Assembly: GCA_904066235.2 (NCBI GenBank)
Contig: CAJFCV020000006.1
Coordinates: 6,634,001-6,698,000, forward strand
DNA length: 64,000 nt
Source of the DNA: Bursaphelenchus xylophilus
Lineage: Eukaryota > Nematoda > Chromadorea > Rhabditida > Aphelenchoididae
Direction of reading: 5' to 3'
Shown piece after piece: positions 34,245 through 46,400 of this stretch. Below the pieces are notes generated by a model that was not told the DNA's origin, made no database searches, and worked only from the letters and a program-made list of their open reading frames with translations. A program made the translations under genes and the position numbers. The first letter of the stretch is position 1. Each line of letters begins with the position of its first letter.

Positions 34245-37172
34245 ATGGTAGTCGAGGACGAGTTCAAAAAGGTGAGTCATCTTTGCTATAATTCCTGTAG
34301 TAAGGGAAGTAGTAGAGTCTGCGGATTTCTATATGGCTCAGTTGTTTTGTCTGGGTCTTGTTTGTCCAGACCTTATCCATCACTTCCCTTTGTGTTTGAT
34401 TCCTTAGGAAACATACAATTAATAGAAAATATAAAATTGTTTAATTTCAATTAAGTGGATTTAAGTATTAATTTACTTTTGGTTTTCGGAAACAACATGA
34501 TGATAAATGGTTTCAGGTAGAAGTGCAGCCAGACGAATTCAATGGTTTAATTGGGAGCTTGGCCGGCAATTTCATCAGAGATAAAGTCGGCGGCGGAGCT
34601 GGAGATCTTCTTGGTGGTCTAGCCGGCAATTTTCTGAGTGGAAATGGAGGCCGCGGCGGCGGATTCGGAGGTCCTGGTGGGGGAGGTGGTGGTGGAGATC
34701 TTGGGAATATTCTGGGAGACCTCTTAGGAGGAGGCGGAGGAGGCCGACGTCCTCAGCAGGACTTTGGTGGTGGGGGTTTCGGAGGCGGCGGAGGAAGCCG
34801 TGGTGGAGGATTTGATATGGGAGATCTGGCTGGAGTCATCGGTGGACTGGCCGGAGGTGGTGGCCGTGGAGGCGGTGGCGGAGGAAATGATATCGGCAGT
34901 CTACTTGGAGGTATGTATATAGATAGCAAATCTAATGTAAATGCAGGTCTGATTGGTGGAGGTGGTGATCGTGGTCGATATGCTGGCGGTGGAAGCAATG
35001 TGAACGACCATTTCTTATCCGGTGGAGTTTGTGATATGATCGGGAACCTGATTGGAGAAGCGGCTCACCGATTCCTGGGTGTTAATCCTCAAACTGGCCG
35101 TATTATTGGTGCTGTGGCCGGGAATGTCATTTTTCAATTGGGCGGAAAAGATAACAAACTGAGCAATGTTGGAAAAGTCATCTTAGATAACATAATTTCG
35201 GGAAAATTCCAAAGAGATGTAAGCATTTCTTTCATAGATGGAATACATTTTTTATTTACAGGTGGATCCCTTCATTAAACCCGAGCCAGTTCCCACTCCT
35301 GGTCCCCCAGTTAGACGAGGGGAAGCGGTCGATTTCTACGCTGAACGAGAACGATGTCTTCAGGAGAAGAGACTTTTCGAAGATCCCGACTTCCCTGCTG
35401 ACGACAGTTCCCTCTATTACAGTAGACGAGCTCCCAAAAGAGTCAGCTGGCTTCGTCCTGGAGTATGTTTTTGTCGTGGTACGCAATTGTCGCCATTTTG
35501 TATTAAAAAGATGCAATTTGCAGGAGATTGTCCGTGAACCTCAGCTTATTTCCGAGGGGCACACTCGCTTTGATGCCATCCAAGGAGAACTCGGTGACTG
35601 TTGGTTGATGGCTGCAGCTGCCAATCTGACCTTAAGAGATGAACTCTTCTACCGTGTGGTTCCTCCAGATCAGAGTTTTACCGAGAACTATGCCGGTATC
35701 TTCCACTTCCAGTTCTGGCAATATGGTCGATGGATTGATGTTGTCATCGACGACAGACTTCCATGCGATGATGAAGGAAAGTTGTTGTACATGCATTCTC
35801 GCGAGAACAACGAGTTCTGGAGTGCTCTTCTCGAGAAGGCATACGCCAAATTGTATGGTTCCTACGAGGCCCTTAAAGGAGGTACCACCTCGGAAGCGTT
35901 GGAGGATATGACTGGAGGACTTACCGAGTTCTACGACTTGGCCAATCCTCCAGAGAACCTTCTGCAACTGATTGTAAGAGGGTTTGAGATGGGTTCTTTG
36001 TTCGGATGCTCGCTGGAAGCTGATCCCAACCAGTGGGAAGCTAGGTTGCCAAATGGTCTTATTAAGGTAAAATAAATTCTTGCTGCTACTCGCCTATACT
36101 TGCGACTTAAAGTCCAGACAATTTGCACAGTGCGTCTTTCGCAAATTTTTTGCGTTTGTTGCCGCAACTTACCGTTTTTGCACTAGCGACATGCGCTTAT
36201 GCACGAGCTCACTCCACGTGCGGCGACAAAATTGTCGGGACTTTATGGCGCGTGATAAGTATTTTTTTAAAATGATTTTCTAATTTCCAGGGTCATGCTT
36301 ACAGTATTACTGCTGTTAGAATTGTGGACACACCCAGAGGAAAGGTCCCCCTTCTTCGCATCAGAAACCCCTGGGGCAATGAACACGTAGGTTCTTGATA
36401 CTTTACTTTTTAACGATTTGAATAATGTTTTAGGAATGGAATGGCGCATGGTCAGACAATTCCTCTGAATGGAATTCGATCTCTGAAGACGTGAAATGTG
36501 ACATGGGACTGACTTTTGCACACGATGGAGAGTTTTGGATGTCTTTTAAAGATTTTGTACAGAATTTCGAAAAGATGGAGGTCTGCAATCTGGGTCCTGA
36601 GGTGATGGAAGAGATCTTTGAGATGACTGGAGTCAAGGCTAACAAAGATGTCTGGGCCACAAACTCCCATGATGGATCTTGGAGACAGGGATCTACAGCT
36701 GGTGGTTGTCGCAACTACCTTAAGTCCTTCGCTCGCAATCCACAATACCGGATTAAATTGACAGATAAGGACCCCAACGACGACGATGACTTATGCACCA
36801 TCATCGTTGCGGTTATGCAGAAATACCGTCGTGAACTCAAGAACGCCGGCCAAGAGAATCTTGCCATCGGATTTGCTATTTATGATGCGAATGGATACAG
36901 CGGTCGTTTGGATACCGAGTATTTTGCCAATAATAAGAGTTGTGGCCGCAGTCCTGCCTTCATCAATCTCCGTGAAGTCTCTGGTCGTTTCCGTGTCCCT
37001 CCAGGAGAATATGTAATCGTTCCGTCCACATACGAACCCAATGAAGAGGGAGACTTTATGCTCCGAGTATACACTAGTGGGCTCATCGAGTCAGAGTAAG
37101 TTCTTCCCCATCAAACACGTGTCAAGGACCCTTAAAATTAATTAATCCTTTATTTGTTTCAGAGAACTTTAA
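34245..37172 (+). CDS. clp-1: Calpain with glycine-rich N-terminus (CLP-1 type)
   Basis: Calcium-activated cytosolic cysteine protease. Exons: 34245-34271, 34517-34910, 34947-35218, 35262-35462, 35524-36066, 36291-36386, 36434-37095, 37163-37172 (about 734 aa). After MVVEDEFKK a long Gly-rich region ([20 protein letters not shown]) matches the unusual N-terminus of C. elegans CLP-1. The catalytic core has the Cys motif [16 protein letters not shown], the His motif [11 protein letters not shown] and the Asn motif [16 protein letters not shown], so the triad is intact. A C2-like domain III follows (acidic loop [15 protein letters not shown], ending [20 protein letters not shown] and FMLRVYTS). 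No penta-EF-hand domain, so it is atypical (PalBH-less). The last coding exon is only 10 bases (EEL plus stop). A 36-base in-frame intron (34911-34946) may be retained. Confidence 0.94.
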
Positions 37173-37266
37173 GCCTTCAACTGTAATTAAAACGCATGAA
37201 ACTCCATGATGACAACAGAACGTATAACATTATATTAAACCGGCGCTTATCCATTTCGCATTTCAT

Positions 37267-37272
37267 AATAAA
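37267..37272 (+). terminator. Poly(A) signal of calpain
   Basis: AATAAA 95 bases after the calpain stop codon and about 200 bases before the start of the next gene on the same strand. Confidence 0.55.
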
Positions 37273-37451
37273 GAGTATAAATTGGTATCCTCGAATCGAA
37301 CGAGCACATGCCTTACCGGCCGAGAGAAGAAATTTCTCTCGGATCTGAGTGGGCGCCATATGATCTTGTCTCTGAGAAGAAAAAACAACGAAGTCAGTGC
37401 CATCACGTCTGTTCCAGTCATTCTCTCACCTATCGACCTTTTAGTTTTTAC

Positions 37452-37468
37452 CCTTTTTGCCGTTTCAG
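37452..37468 (+). promoter_or_regulatory. Trans-splice acceptor at the start of the giant gene
   Basis: CCTTTTTGCCGTTTCAG ends exactly at the ATG of the giant gene, 296 bases after the calpain stop. No upstream donor or exon of its own is visible, which is how spliced-leader acceptors look. Could mark the downstream gene of a two-gene operon. Confidence 0.6.
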
Positions 37469-40400
37469 ATGTCGTATCGCAATTCTGCGCGACCATCGGG
37501 ACTTAACTCGTCATCTCGAGCATCCAGTTCTACAGGAGCATCCAGTTATCTGAGAGGAGGCTCCAATTATGCTGGGACGTCCGCTAGAACATCAGATTAT
37601 CGCTCCGATAATACGGGAAGAGCCTCGTCATCCCTAGGATCCGAACGAAGAACTGCAGGGACCAGTTCCAGTCGTTATTCCGATTATTCGAGAACATCAG
37701 CCGACAAGTATGGGTCTGCCTCGCTCTCTACACGCGATTATGGCGCCACAGAACGACGAAGCAGCAGAGCATCGGCTGATAGATACTCAACCTTGAAGAA
37801 CGAAGGAAAAGATGACTATAGATCCAGTATAAGTCGGGACGTGAGCACAGAGAGAAGGTTCAGTTCAAAGGATTACAAAGACGCGTCTTCTGCATATCGC
37901 TCTGGGCGGCGATCAAGCACAACAGGCGAATTAACTGGTGACCGAAAATCAGGTCGTAACACAGATTACACAGGATCATCAAGAAGGTCCAGGGACACCA
38001 GTGTTGATATAAGAACTCGTCGAGATTCAGCCACAGATTTTCTCAGTAACCGAGATCTTGATTCCACCACGAAGCGGACTAGAGACACGTCGGTCGACTA
38101 CCTTTCGTCAGACCGAAAACAGCGTGAAAGGAGTTCAAGTAGAGCCCATGATTATCTGGGGACAGACTCGACCAGAGGTTCTACTTCCAGGTCGGGGCGT
38201 GACTCTGCTACAGATTTCCTGCAAGCCACTGATTTTACATCAAACAGAGGAACAAGTAATGTAATTAGAGACCAAACACCCAGCAAAGACGCCAAAAAGA
38301 AGTCCATGTTCAGCGATTTGACAGATGCATTGGCCAAACATGAACAAAACCTTGGTCAAAATGCCGTCAAACTGAAGACAAAATCAAAAGATTTGATTAG
38401 AAAACGCAGAAACAGAGAATCTGCAAAAGAGCTCACGGCTGCGGCAGAAGAAAGAAAACGAAAAACTAGAGAAGCTAGTTCTGAAGCCAAAGATTCAAGC
38501 AGTGACTATCTCAAAAAGCGGACCGAACAACTTCTGGCCGAGGTACAAGCATCTCGCGAACCCCAAAAAGACAAAAAGTCGACGTTCGCTGATTTAACAG
38601 ATGCCTTGGCGAAGACTGAAAGGAGTCTTGCGCAAGACATCGAATCACTAAAGTCAAAGTCCAAGGATCTCACTGACAAAAGGAACAGCAGGACGTCAAA
38701 GGAATTATCAGAGAGTAGAAGGATGCCAAAAGATCTATACCACGATCGAAAATCGAGTACAAGAGAAGTCAGAGAAAGCCGATCCGGAAGGGACACGCCC
38801 ACAGATTACAGTAAAATAAGATCTAGAGGTCTCAGTGTCGATGCAAGATCAGCAGCAGAGCCATCTTCTGACTATCTTAAAGTCAGGTCAAGGGACATTA
38901 GTATGGACAGGAGAACAAGCCGTGATGTGTCAGTGGATCTGCTAAATTCGGGAAGAACATCCAGAAATTATGGTTCGGATTTTTCAGCATTGGAACCGTC
39001 CTTTGCAGGGAAAAGTGGGAGATCCTCATCGGTGTCCGGGAAAGGAATTGCAGATACAATTCGATCGGTGAGTTTCTAAACCTAAATGAATTCATGTTTA
39101 GGGCATACCAAAATCCGTATTCGACCAAGATGATGAGAGTGAGTATTCGTATTACGAAGATGAGGATGAATGGGATTCTGATGATGAAGTCGTCGAACAA
39201 AAACAAGATGACCAAGACCATCAACGCCAGCAGGAACAAGAGAAACGGCGGAAAGAAGCTGAAGAATCGATGAAACAGAGGAAGGAAGACGAAGAAAAAC
39301 AACGCAAGGAGCAGCGGGAGGCAGATGAGAAAAAGAGAATTGAAGAAAGGGAGAAAAGAGAGGCTGAAAAAAAGAAGAAACAAGAATACGAAAAGAAATT
39401 GGAAGAAGAACACAAAAAGGCGCAAGAGAAAAGAGTCGCCGAAATTCTCAAGTCCGGGGTAAGAAAGCACAAAAATCATTCCACCAAAAACATTTCATTT
39501 GGGGCAGCTCGGGTATCGGGCCAATATTTATAGCCAAAATTGTTTGACTTGGGTTGTAAAGTCATCAACTTGACGCGTAAGTCACGTTGTCAAATTTCCG
39601 TCATTTTCGGTATGTCAAATCGTTCGTTCTGCCATTTTCATTGTCAAATTGAACTTTTTTGGAGAATTTCTGTAGAATTTCACTAAAAAATCGTAGTAAT
39701 TAAAAATTTGTAGGAACTAAATTGCTCCTTGTCAAAAAGATCGATGAAATAAGCAGTAAACCTAGTTACGACTAATATAAACGGTACTAGATCATAGTCT
39801 ATTTTAAAATTGCGTTGGAAAGCGTCGTATATCAGAATTTCCAACTTACAGGGGAAGTACCCCAAGTCAGATTTTGATGAAACTTGGCACAATTTTAGAA
39901 CATTTTTTTTTTCTAACAAGGAAAGTACTTTTATGGGGGCTCCTACTTTTTGACGGGACATATCTCAAAAAATCAGAAAAAATGTGCTGATCAAGAATAT
40001 ATAGATCTTAGCTGCCCATTTTAGGTTTTTAGGGGTGAAAACTCAGTCGGAAGTTGACTTAAAGTCCTATATGAACCCCTTTTCGCTTAATTTTTCCAAA
40101 GGTTTACAATTTTTATTTTGGCTTAAAATGGTGTTTATTGAGTTTCTAAGACGTAATAAGACAGTCTTGGCCCAAAAATTTATTTTTCCGACCTTCAACT
40201 TCAAAAAAGTTGATTCAGCCCAAAAGGGAAATCGAACCTGTGCGGCGTCCCCCCTCTTGATTCCCAGACTACGGCACTAACCACTCGGCCACACCGCTCT
40301 CTTCCGAAGGAAGAGATCGAGTGCTCTTTTTATCGTTTCGAATGTCTGCCTTTTGTAGGGAAATTAAACCAGTTTTTGGGCATTTTCACCCTTAAAAGAC

Positions 40401-43400
40401 GATTTTTGGCTCGCTGCGTCAGCCCGTAATGGACCCGGGACATAGGAAAAAATCGATTTTGAGTTTTTTGCTTAAAAATGACCGTCGACATGTGCTAAGG
40501 AAAAGCGAACAACAGTTTTTCCCAATTCTGCCCGGAAGGCATAAATTTGCTTAAATTTGTCGTTTTTGGAATTTTAGACCTGGTGACGTCATAGAAAAAG
40601 CAAATCACCCAAAATTTTGCTTGTGTACGTTTTCGACCTTTGGGAATTCATTTTTTTGAACATTGAGGCTCTCAGATTACTGTAACATAGGCATATTGTA
40701 ATCCGGTAGATAAAAATCGACCGTAACTCCTTCGTATCAAAAATCCCACAGGATTTTATTTCAGATTCGGAATCAGCATAAAATTCTGCATATTATACAC
40801 ATAATGTGAGGTCATAACTCCAGGGGGGGAGATCGCGTAGTATATTGGATTTTGGCAAAAAGTACGTTTGAAAGGTCGCGGGTTCGATCCCCGCTTGGTG
40901 CAAATATTGAAAACACGGCGGAAATCGCGTTTAATGGACACCTAAGGGTTATAAGAGATACGCTAAGCAATTTTAAACATTAATGCATATCTAATTGTGA
41001 TCAAAACTGATTTTATATAATTTTTGGAGACTGAATATGCAAAAAATGAAATTGCTTCAAACCGCTTGAAATTGGCAACACTTATTCTAGGGTCAATTGT
41101 AAGAAACTTTTGTGTTAACTTTTTTTGGCAGAGCACCGTACCATGGATTACTGTAGCATTAAACGTGTCCTGATTAACTGCAATTTTCTTTAAAATTCTT
41201 GCATAAAATATTAAATCGTTTTAATTAGTCGTTTTAGACAGCGAAAAGATCCACTTTCTATATATGAAAGAAACTTCGACCTTAATTGCAACGCGTCTTG
41301 ATGTCATAATCAATTGGTGAAAGTGCGTCAAATAACTCGGCCATTTCAAACGGTACAGCCATAAAAATTTTTTTGTACACAAGAAAACCCTTTCTTAACC
41401 ATTCTGAGCACAATGATGACATTCCGACTTCTATGCGCCATGTGGTACACGAAAAACCAAATCAGGTTTAATGTTGCAGTAATCCATGGTACGGTGATCT
41501 ACCAAAGAAAGTTAACGAAAAAGTTTCTTACAATTGACCCTAGAATAAGTGCTGCCAATTTCAAGCGGTTTGAAGCAGTTTCATTTTTTGCATATTCAGT
41601 CTCCAAAAATTATATAAAATCAGTTTTAATCGCAATTAGATATGCATTAATGTTTAAAATTGCTTAGTACATCTCATATAACCCTTAGGTGTCCATTAAA
41701 CGCGATTTCCGCCGTGTTTTCAATATTTGCACCAAGCGGGGATCGAACCCGCGACCTTTCAAACGTACTTTTTGCCAAAATCCAATATACTACGCGATCT
41801 CCCCCCTGGAGTTATGACCTCACATTATGTGTATAATATGCAGAATTTTATGCTGATTCCGAATCTGAAATAAAATCCTGTGGGATTTTTGATACGAAGG
41901 AGTTACGGTCGATTTTTATCGACCGGATTACAATATGCCTATGTTACAGTAATCTGAGAGCCTCAATTTTCAAAAAAATGAATTCCCAATGGTCGAAAAC
42001 GTATACAAGCAAAATTTTGGGTGATTTGCTCTTTCTACGACGTCGCCAGGTCGAAAATTCCAAAAAAGACAAATTTAAGCAAATTTATGCCTTCCGGGCA
42101 GAATTAAGAAAAACTGTTGTTCGCTTTTCCTTAGCACATGTCGACGGTCATTTTTATGCAAAAAACTCAAAATCGATTTTTTCCTATGTCCACCGCTGAC
42201 GCAGCGAGCCAAAAATCGTCTTTTAAAAACATAAAATGGGCAGCTAAGATTTATATATCCTTGATCAGCGCATTTTTTCTGATTTTTTGAGATATGTCCC
42301 GTCAAAAAGTAGGAGCCCCCATAAAAGTACTTTCCTTGTAAAATATATGCGAAAATTCTAGACCGCGCTTTGCAGAAGCAACCGAGATTTTTAGATCGAA
42401 CGTCGGCGAAAATTTGAGACTTTGCCAAGTTTCGGCACGAAAAGTTTCGTACCTATTTCTACCGTAAAGGGTTCCATAAAAAATCAATTTTTTCCGCACG
42501 AAACTAGCAAAGTTATGGCCAAAAAGTATTTCTCTCTTTGACCGCTCTCCGTGTTTAGTGTACTCTCTCGGCGGCAAGGATCGTTCAATATCTCGGCGGC
42601 GCCTGCAAAGCGCGAGCTTAGACTTTCAGGAATTGATACTTCAGAGAAACTGCTTAGGCTATGCCCGACGTGTGTGCAAAATTTAAAGAAAATCGGAGCA
42701 TCGCACTTGGGGTGTTAGCCAAAATGACGAAAATAATGCCAATTTGACGTCAAGTGGACGTCAGATGAAAAACTCCGTCAAATTAACAACCCTACTAGCT
42801 AGCCAATGAGTTGGCATGACAAAAAAAATTCTATAACAATAAAAAAATTGAAATTGGTGTCAAAGAGTAGGAGTGACGGCCGATCCCAAAAAATGGCTAT
42901 TCGGAAGTCAAAAGTCGAAATTTTTTGATCATCATTCCAATTAGTACCACTGGTGACCGTACGAACGAGTCCTTCCCGCCGGTGGTCCTTTTTGAACGAG
43001 GGCCCTTTTCGATGGCATTCTTTCTGGGACCCAGAAAAGTCTTTATTTGATCTTTTTTCCTAACTATGGATTTTTTAGGGGATTCCAAAATCGATCTTCG
43101 ATTGTTCCGACGACGACTATTCATACTACGAGGACGAAGATGAATACGAGGATGAAGACGATTATCAGTTGCAGAAACAACTAACTGAGCAAAGAAAGCC
43201 ACGGGAAGAAGAACAGAAGGAAGAAAAAGAAATGAAAAATAAAGAAAAGGAGGAAGAAAAGACCAAAGGAGTCGTCGAAAATAAATCCAATGCTAGGAAT
43301 GAGACCAGTGATAAACAAAAGGAAGAAGAAGAGAGGAAGCTGGAACGGCGAAGAGTTTCAGAAATTTTAACGTCTGGGGTAAGTCTAGCATCTCTTATTA

Positions 43401-46400
43401 TTTTTTTAATTCTGCTTTTAGGAGGTATTGAAGTCAGTATTCGACCGGGATGACGACAGTGAATATTCGTATGAAGACGATGAAAGTTGGGACTCCAAGC
43501 TAGACGCGGAATTAACTATCAATTTGGACAAACCAGATCATGAGAATGACAAAAAGACAGATAAGGTGGCATATGAACGGAAGGCGGAGCTGAAACAAGA
43601 AAAAGGCATGCAGGACGAACCAATTACACAAGTGCATGAGATTAAAGGAGAAAATGAAGTGGATCATGCTGTTTTTAAATTGCCAGAGCGGAAAGCTATT
43701 GGAGAAGATGATGAAGATAATGCATCCCTGACGAAGAAACAGTCCGATAAAACACGAGGGGAATCGGGTTCCAAAGCAGGAAAATCTACCAAAGACAGTG
43801 TGACTGTCAAACCTAGTACAAAGGATGTTGATGATGACGAAGAAGAGGATGGGGATTATGGACAAATTCAACGAAGGAAAAGTGGAAGCAAAATTAAAGG
43901 AATTAATGCTGAAGCTAATAAACGGAAACAAATGGGTGAAATCAAGACCAAGTTGACGGATAAAGGAAAGATTATTGATCCATTACATCAGGAGTACGAT
44001 GCAAAACACGATCCTGATGTAAGGGGTTCAGCATACTTCCAAAAACCATCGAAAAAGTATGACGACGAGAGCGATGAAGAACTTGAAGCCGAGGTGATTG
44101 AGGGATTTGGTGAATCGGTGAAGCCCATGCATGAAATTAAAATTGTTCCAAAATCTGAAAAGGAAGCCGGAAGAGAGAATAAGAAGTCGGCAAAGCCGAC
44201 AGAGGACCAGAAATCTGTGTATCACCAGCCGACTGAGTCAGATAAATCTGATTCTGCAAAATCGCGAGGTCCAAAACCCTTAGATGTCAAAGGCAATGTA
44301 AAAATGACACAGAAACCAAAAGAAAGACTGAGTGACCCAACTGTGAACGCCGAGGGAGAAAACTATGAGCCTGATGAATCCTATTATCCAGATACTGACA
44401 AGACAAGACGGAATAAAACGACGACAGGTCGCGATAAACCGTCAGAAAAGTCAACTGCGTCCACTCAAGTTCCCTTAGGTGTCTTAAAACCCGGAGACGT
44501 GGAGGTAGAAAGTGGTGGCGATGACATGGAACAAGACTTCACATTTGATTTTCCTAAAAATGTTCAAAAGGCTAGCACCCAACCACTCGGAAAAGCTGAT
44601 CCCCGTAGATCCGACCCGACAGAACTGAGTTCTTCAAAAGACCATGGAGATCCAATAAAGGCATCAAGACCAAGGAGTGACAAGAAAAGCCCAAAGGAAT
44701 CGTCTACTCTTGATGAAGAGAAACCACATAAATCGCTCTCTTCGAAGTCGGGAGGAGCTCCAAAGACGGCTAAAGATAGTGGCCCTAAGAGTAAAAGTGA
44801 CAAGGATTCCAAACACCCAATTGTTAAGGAAAAGTCAGAGTCACTGAAGCCTGATGGTAAAACAAAAACACACTCAAAGGATCCGAAGAAAGAGCTAATT
44901 AAAACGCCAAGTAAGTCATCGTCAAGTCTTGCTGGCAAAGAAACGTCAGGAGATCTGCCAAGTCGAAAAGAGGACCTCCCAAAGTCATCATCTCAAAATA
45001 TTCCGAAACTGACAGGCGCTATAAAAACGAGCCAGAAGCCTGCTCATCGATTGACCGACCATCACGAAGACGTTGAGGGCGGTGATTACGAGCCTGACGA
45101 AGCTTATTATCCAGACAAGATCCGACCCCGACAAGAACGAGGGCCTTCCAAATTGGATGATTCAAAAGTCGACAAGTCTGGAAACCCCGTAATAGGAGTG
45201 GATGACACAACGGGAAGAGACACTCGACCAGGCGTCCTGCGGCCTGGATTTGTCGATATCAGTGACAGAGACAACGAGAGTGACTTTGTTTTTGATCCGC
45301 GGGATAAAATACAGAAAAGCAGCGTTGGGCCTTCAAAGAAAAGCGCAGTTTCTAAACCACTGAAAAGAACGCCAACTCGAGAAGAAGAATTGGAACCTGT
45401 AGAAGTTGGTTCCACTCCAGGCCATAAACATGATATAAGAATAAAACCAAATGAAAGCCCACCAAGAATGAAGACGGATGATAAGAAACCAACCCTGAAG
45501 CCTGGGGATGTTGTTGTAAGTGATGATAATTCTGAAGCCGACTTTACCTTTGGTCCGCCAAAACCTTTTAAACAACCAGAAAAGAAAGATGCCCATGGGA
45601 GACTCCCCAGCTCAGCAAAGTCAGAGCCAAAAACAGATTCAAAGTCGAAAGATAAAGAAAATGCAACACCACATCGTATTACACCTGGTAGTGTAGATTA
45701 CGACGACACACCGGACACCGACTACACATTTGGCTCTCCCGCCGATAAGAAGACACCTTCAAGCAAACATCCAGCAAGAGATGATGAGGAATTAGAGCCA
45801 GAAGAGATCGGGCACCATCCTACCTCAAAACACGACGTTAAGATTAAAACAAAGGATGACGATAAAAGGAAAAAACCAGAGCCATCAACAAAGAATAGAC
45901 CAGAAGACGACAATGCTGGAAGTTTAAAGTCAGGCGATATTCGTATAGATGAAGAGCCGGATGATTTTAATGTGGCATTGCCATTGAATAATAAAGCCCC
46001 AAGTAAATCGGCGCAGAACTTATCCACTAAGCCCACGCCAGGACATGAAACAAAAGATGTCAAAGATACCAAAAAACGAGAACCTGCAACGTCTTCTCGG
46101 CCCAAGAAAGATAAGGGAGTAGAACTTGAACCTGAGGAAATTGGTACTCCGAAAGGCAAAGTGCATGGTGTAAAATTGAAACCAAAATCGGAGAAAGACC
46201 CAGATAAAGATAAAGAGCAGTCGGCCACCAAAAAACCAAGTAAAATTACACCAGGTAACGTGGGTCATGACGATGAACCGGATACGGTTTATACATTTGG
46301 GTTGCCCTCGAAGGATGAAAAACCAAGTCATCCTAAGATTGACAAACCAAACGGTAAAACATCTGCTTCACAACCTGCGAAAAATGCTAATTCGCCAAAG

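Larger units (their letters stand above)
40394..42225. repeat. Family J palindromic element inside B2
   Basis: Arms at about 40394-41170 and 41465-42225 mirror each other closely (outer ends AAAAGACGATTTTTGGCTCG and its complement; inner blocks around CCATGGATTACTG). About 295 unpaired bases lie in the middle. Each arm carries one tRNA-like block, so the element bears two in opposite orientation. A decayed relative sits in a SNAPC4 intron (20715-21130). Confidence 0.82.
39917..42338. mobile_element. Family B element, copy B2, nested in A2
   Basis: Ends CAAGGAAAGTACTTTTATGG and its exact mirror, flanked by TAA at 39914-39916 and 42339-42341; removing it plus one TAA restores the sequence found in uninterrupted family A copies. 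It contains a tRNA-like block (40222-40297) and a second-level palindrome (40394-42225). It retains the unoccupied version of the site where C2 inserted in B1. Confidence 0.88.
39849..42714. mobile_element. Family A element, copy A2, interrupted by B2
   Basis: Ends CAGGGGAAGTACCCCAAG and its mirror CTTGGGGTG, flanked by TTA (39846-39848) and TTA (42715-42717). After the first 65 or so bases it is interrupted by the whole of B2, and resumes at 42342 with ATATATGCGAAAATTCTAGA, as in copy A1. It lies in the 3.6 kb intron between exons 2 and 3 of the giant gene. Confidence 0.85.

Noticed and set aside
38898..39479. Minus-strand ORF rich in Phe and Leu
   Set aside because: Antisense shadow of the Lys/Glu-rich exons 1 and 2 of the giant gene, running across their intron.
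40780..40910. Functional tRNA-Ser(UGA) gene
   Set aside because: T arm is perfect, but the anticodon and acceptor stems do not pair, and the sequence is present as mirrored copies inside a repeat.
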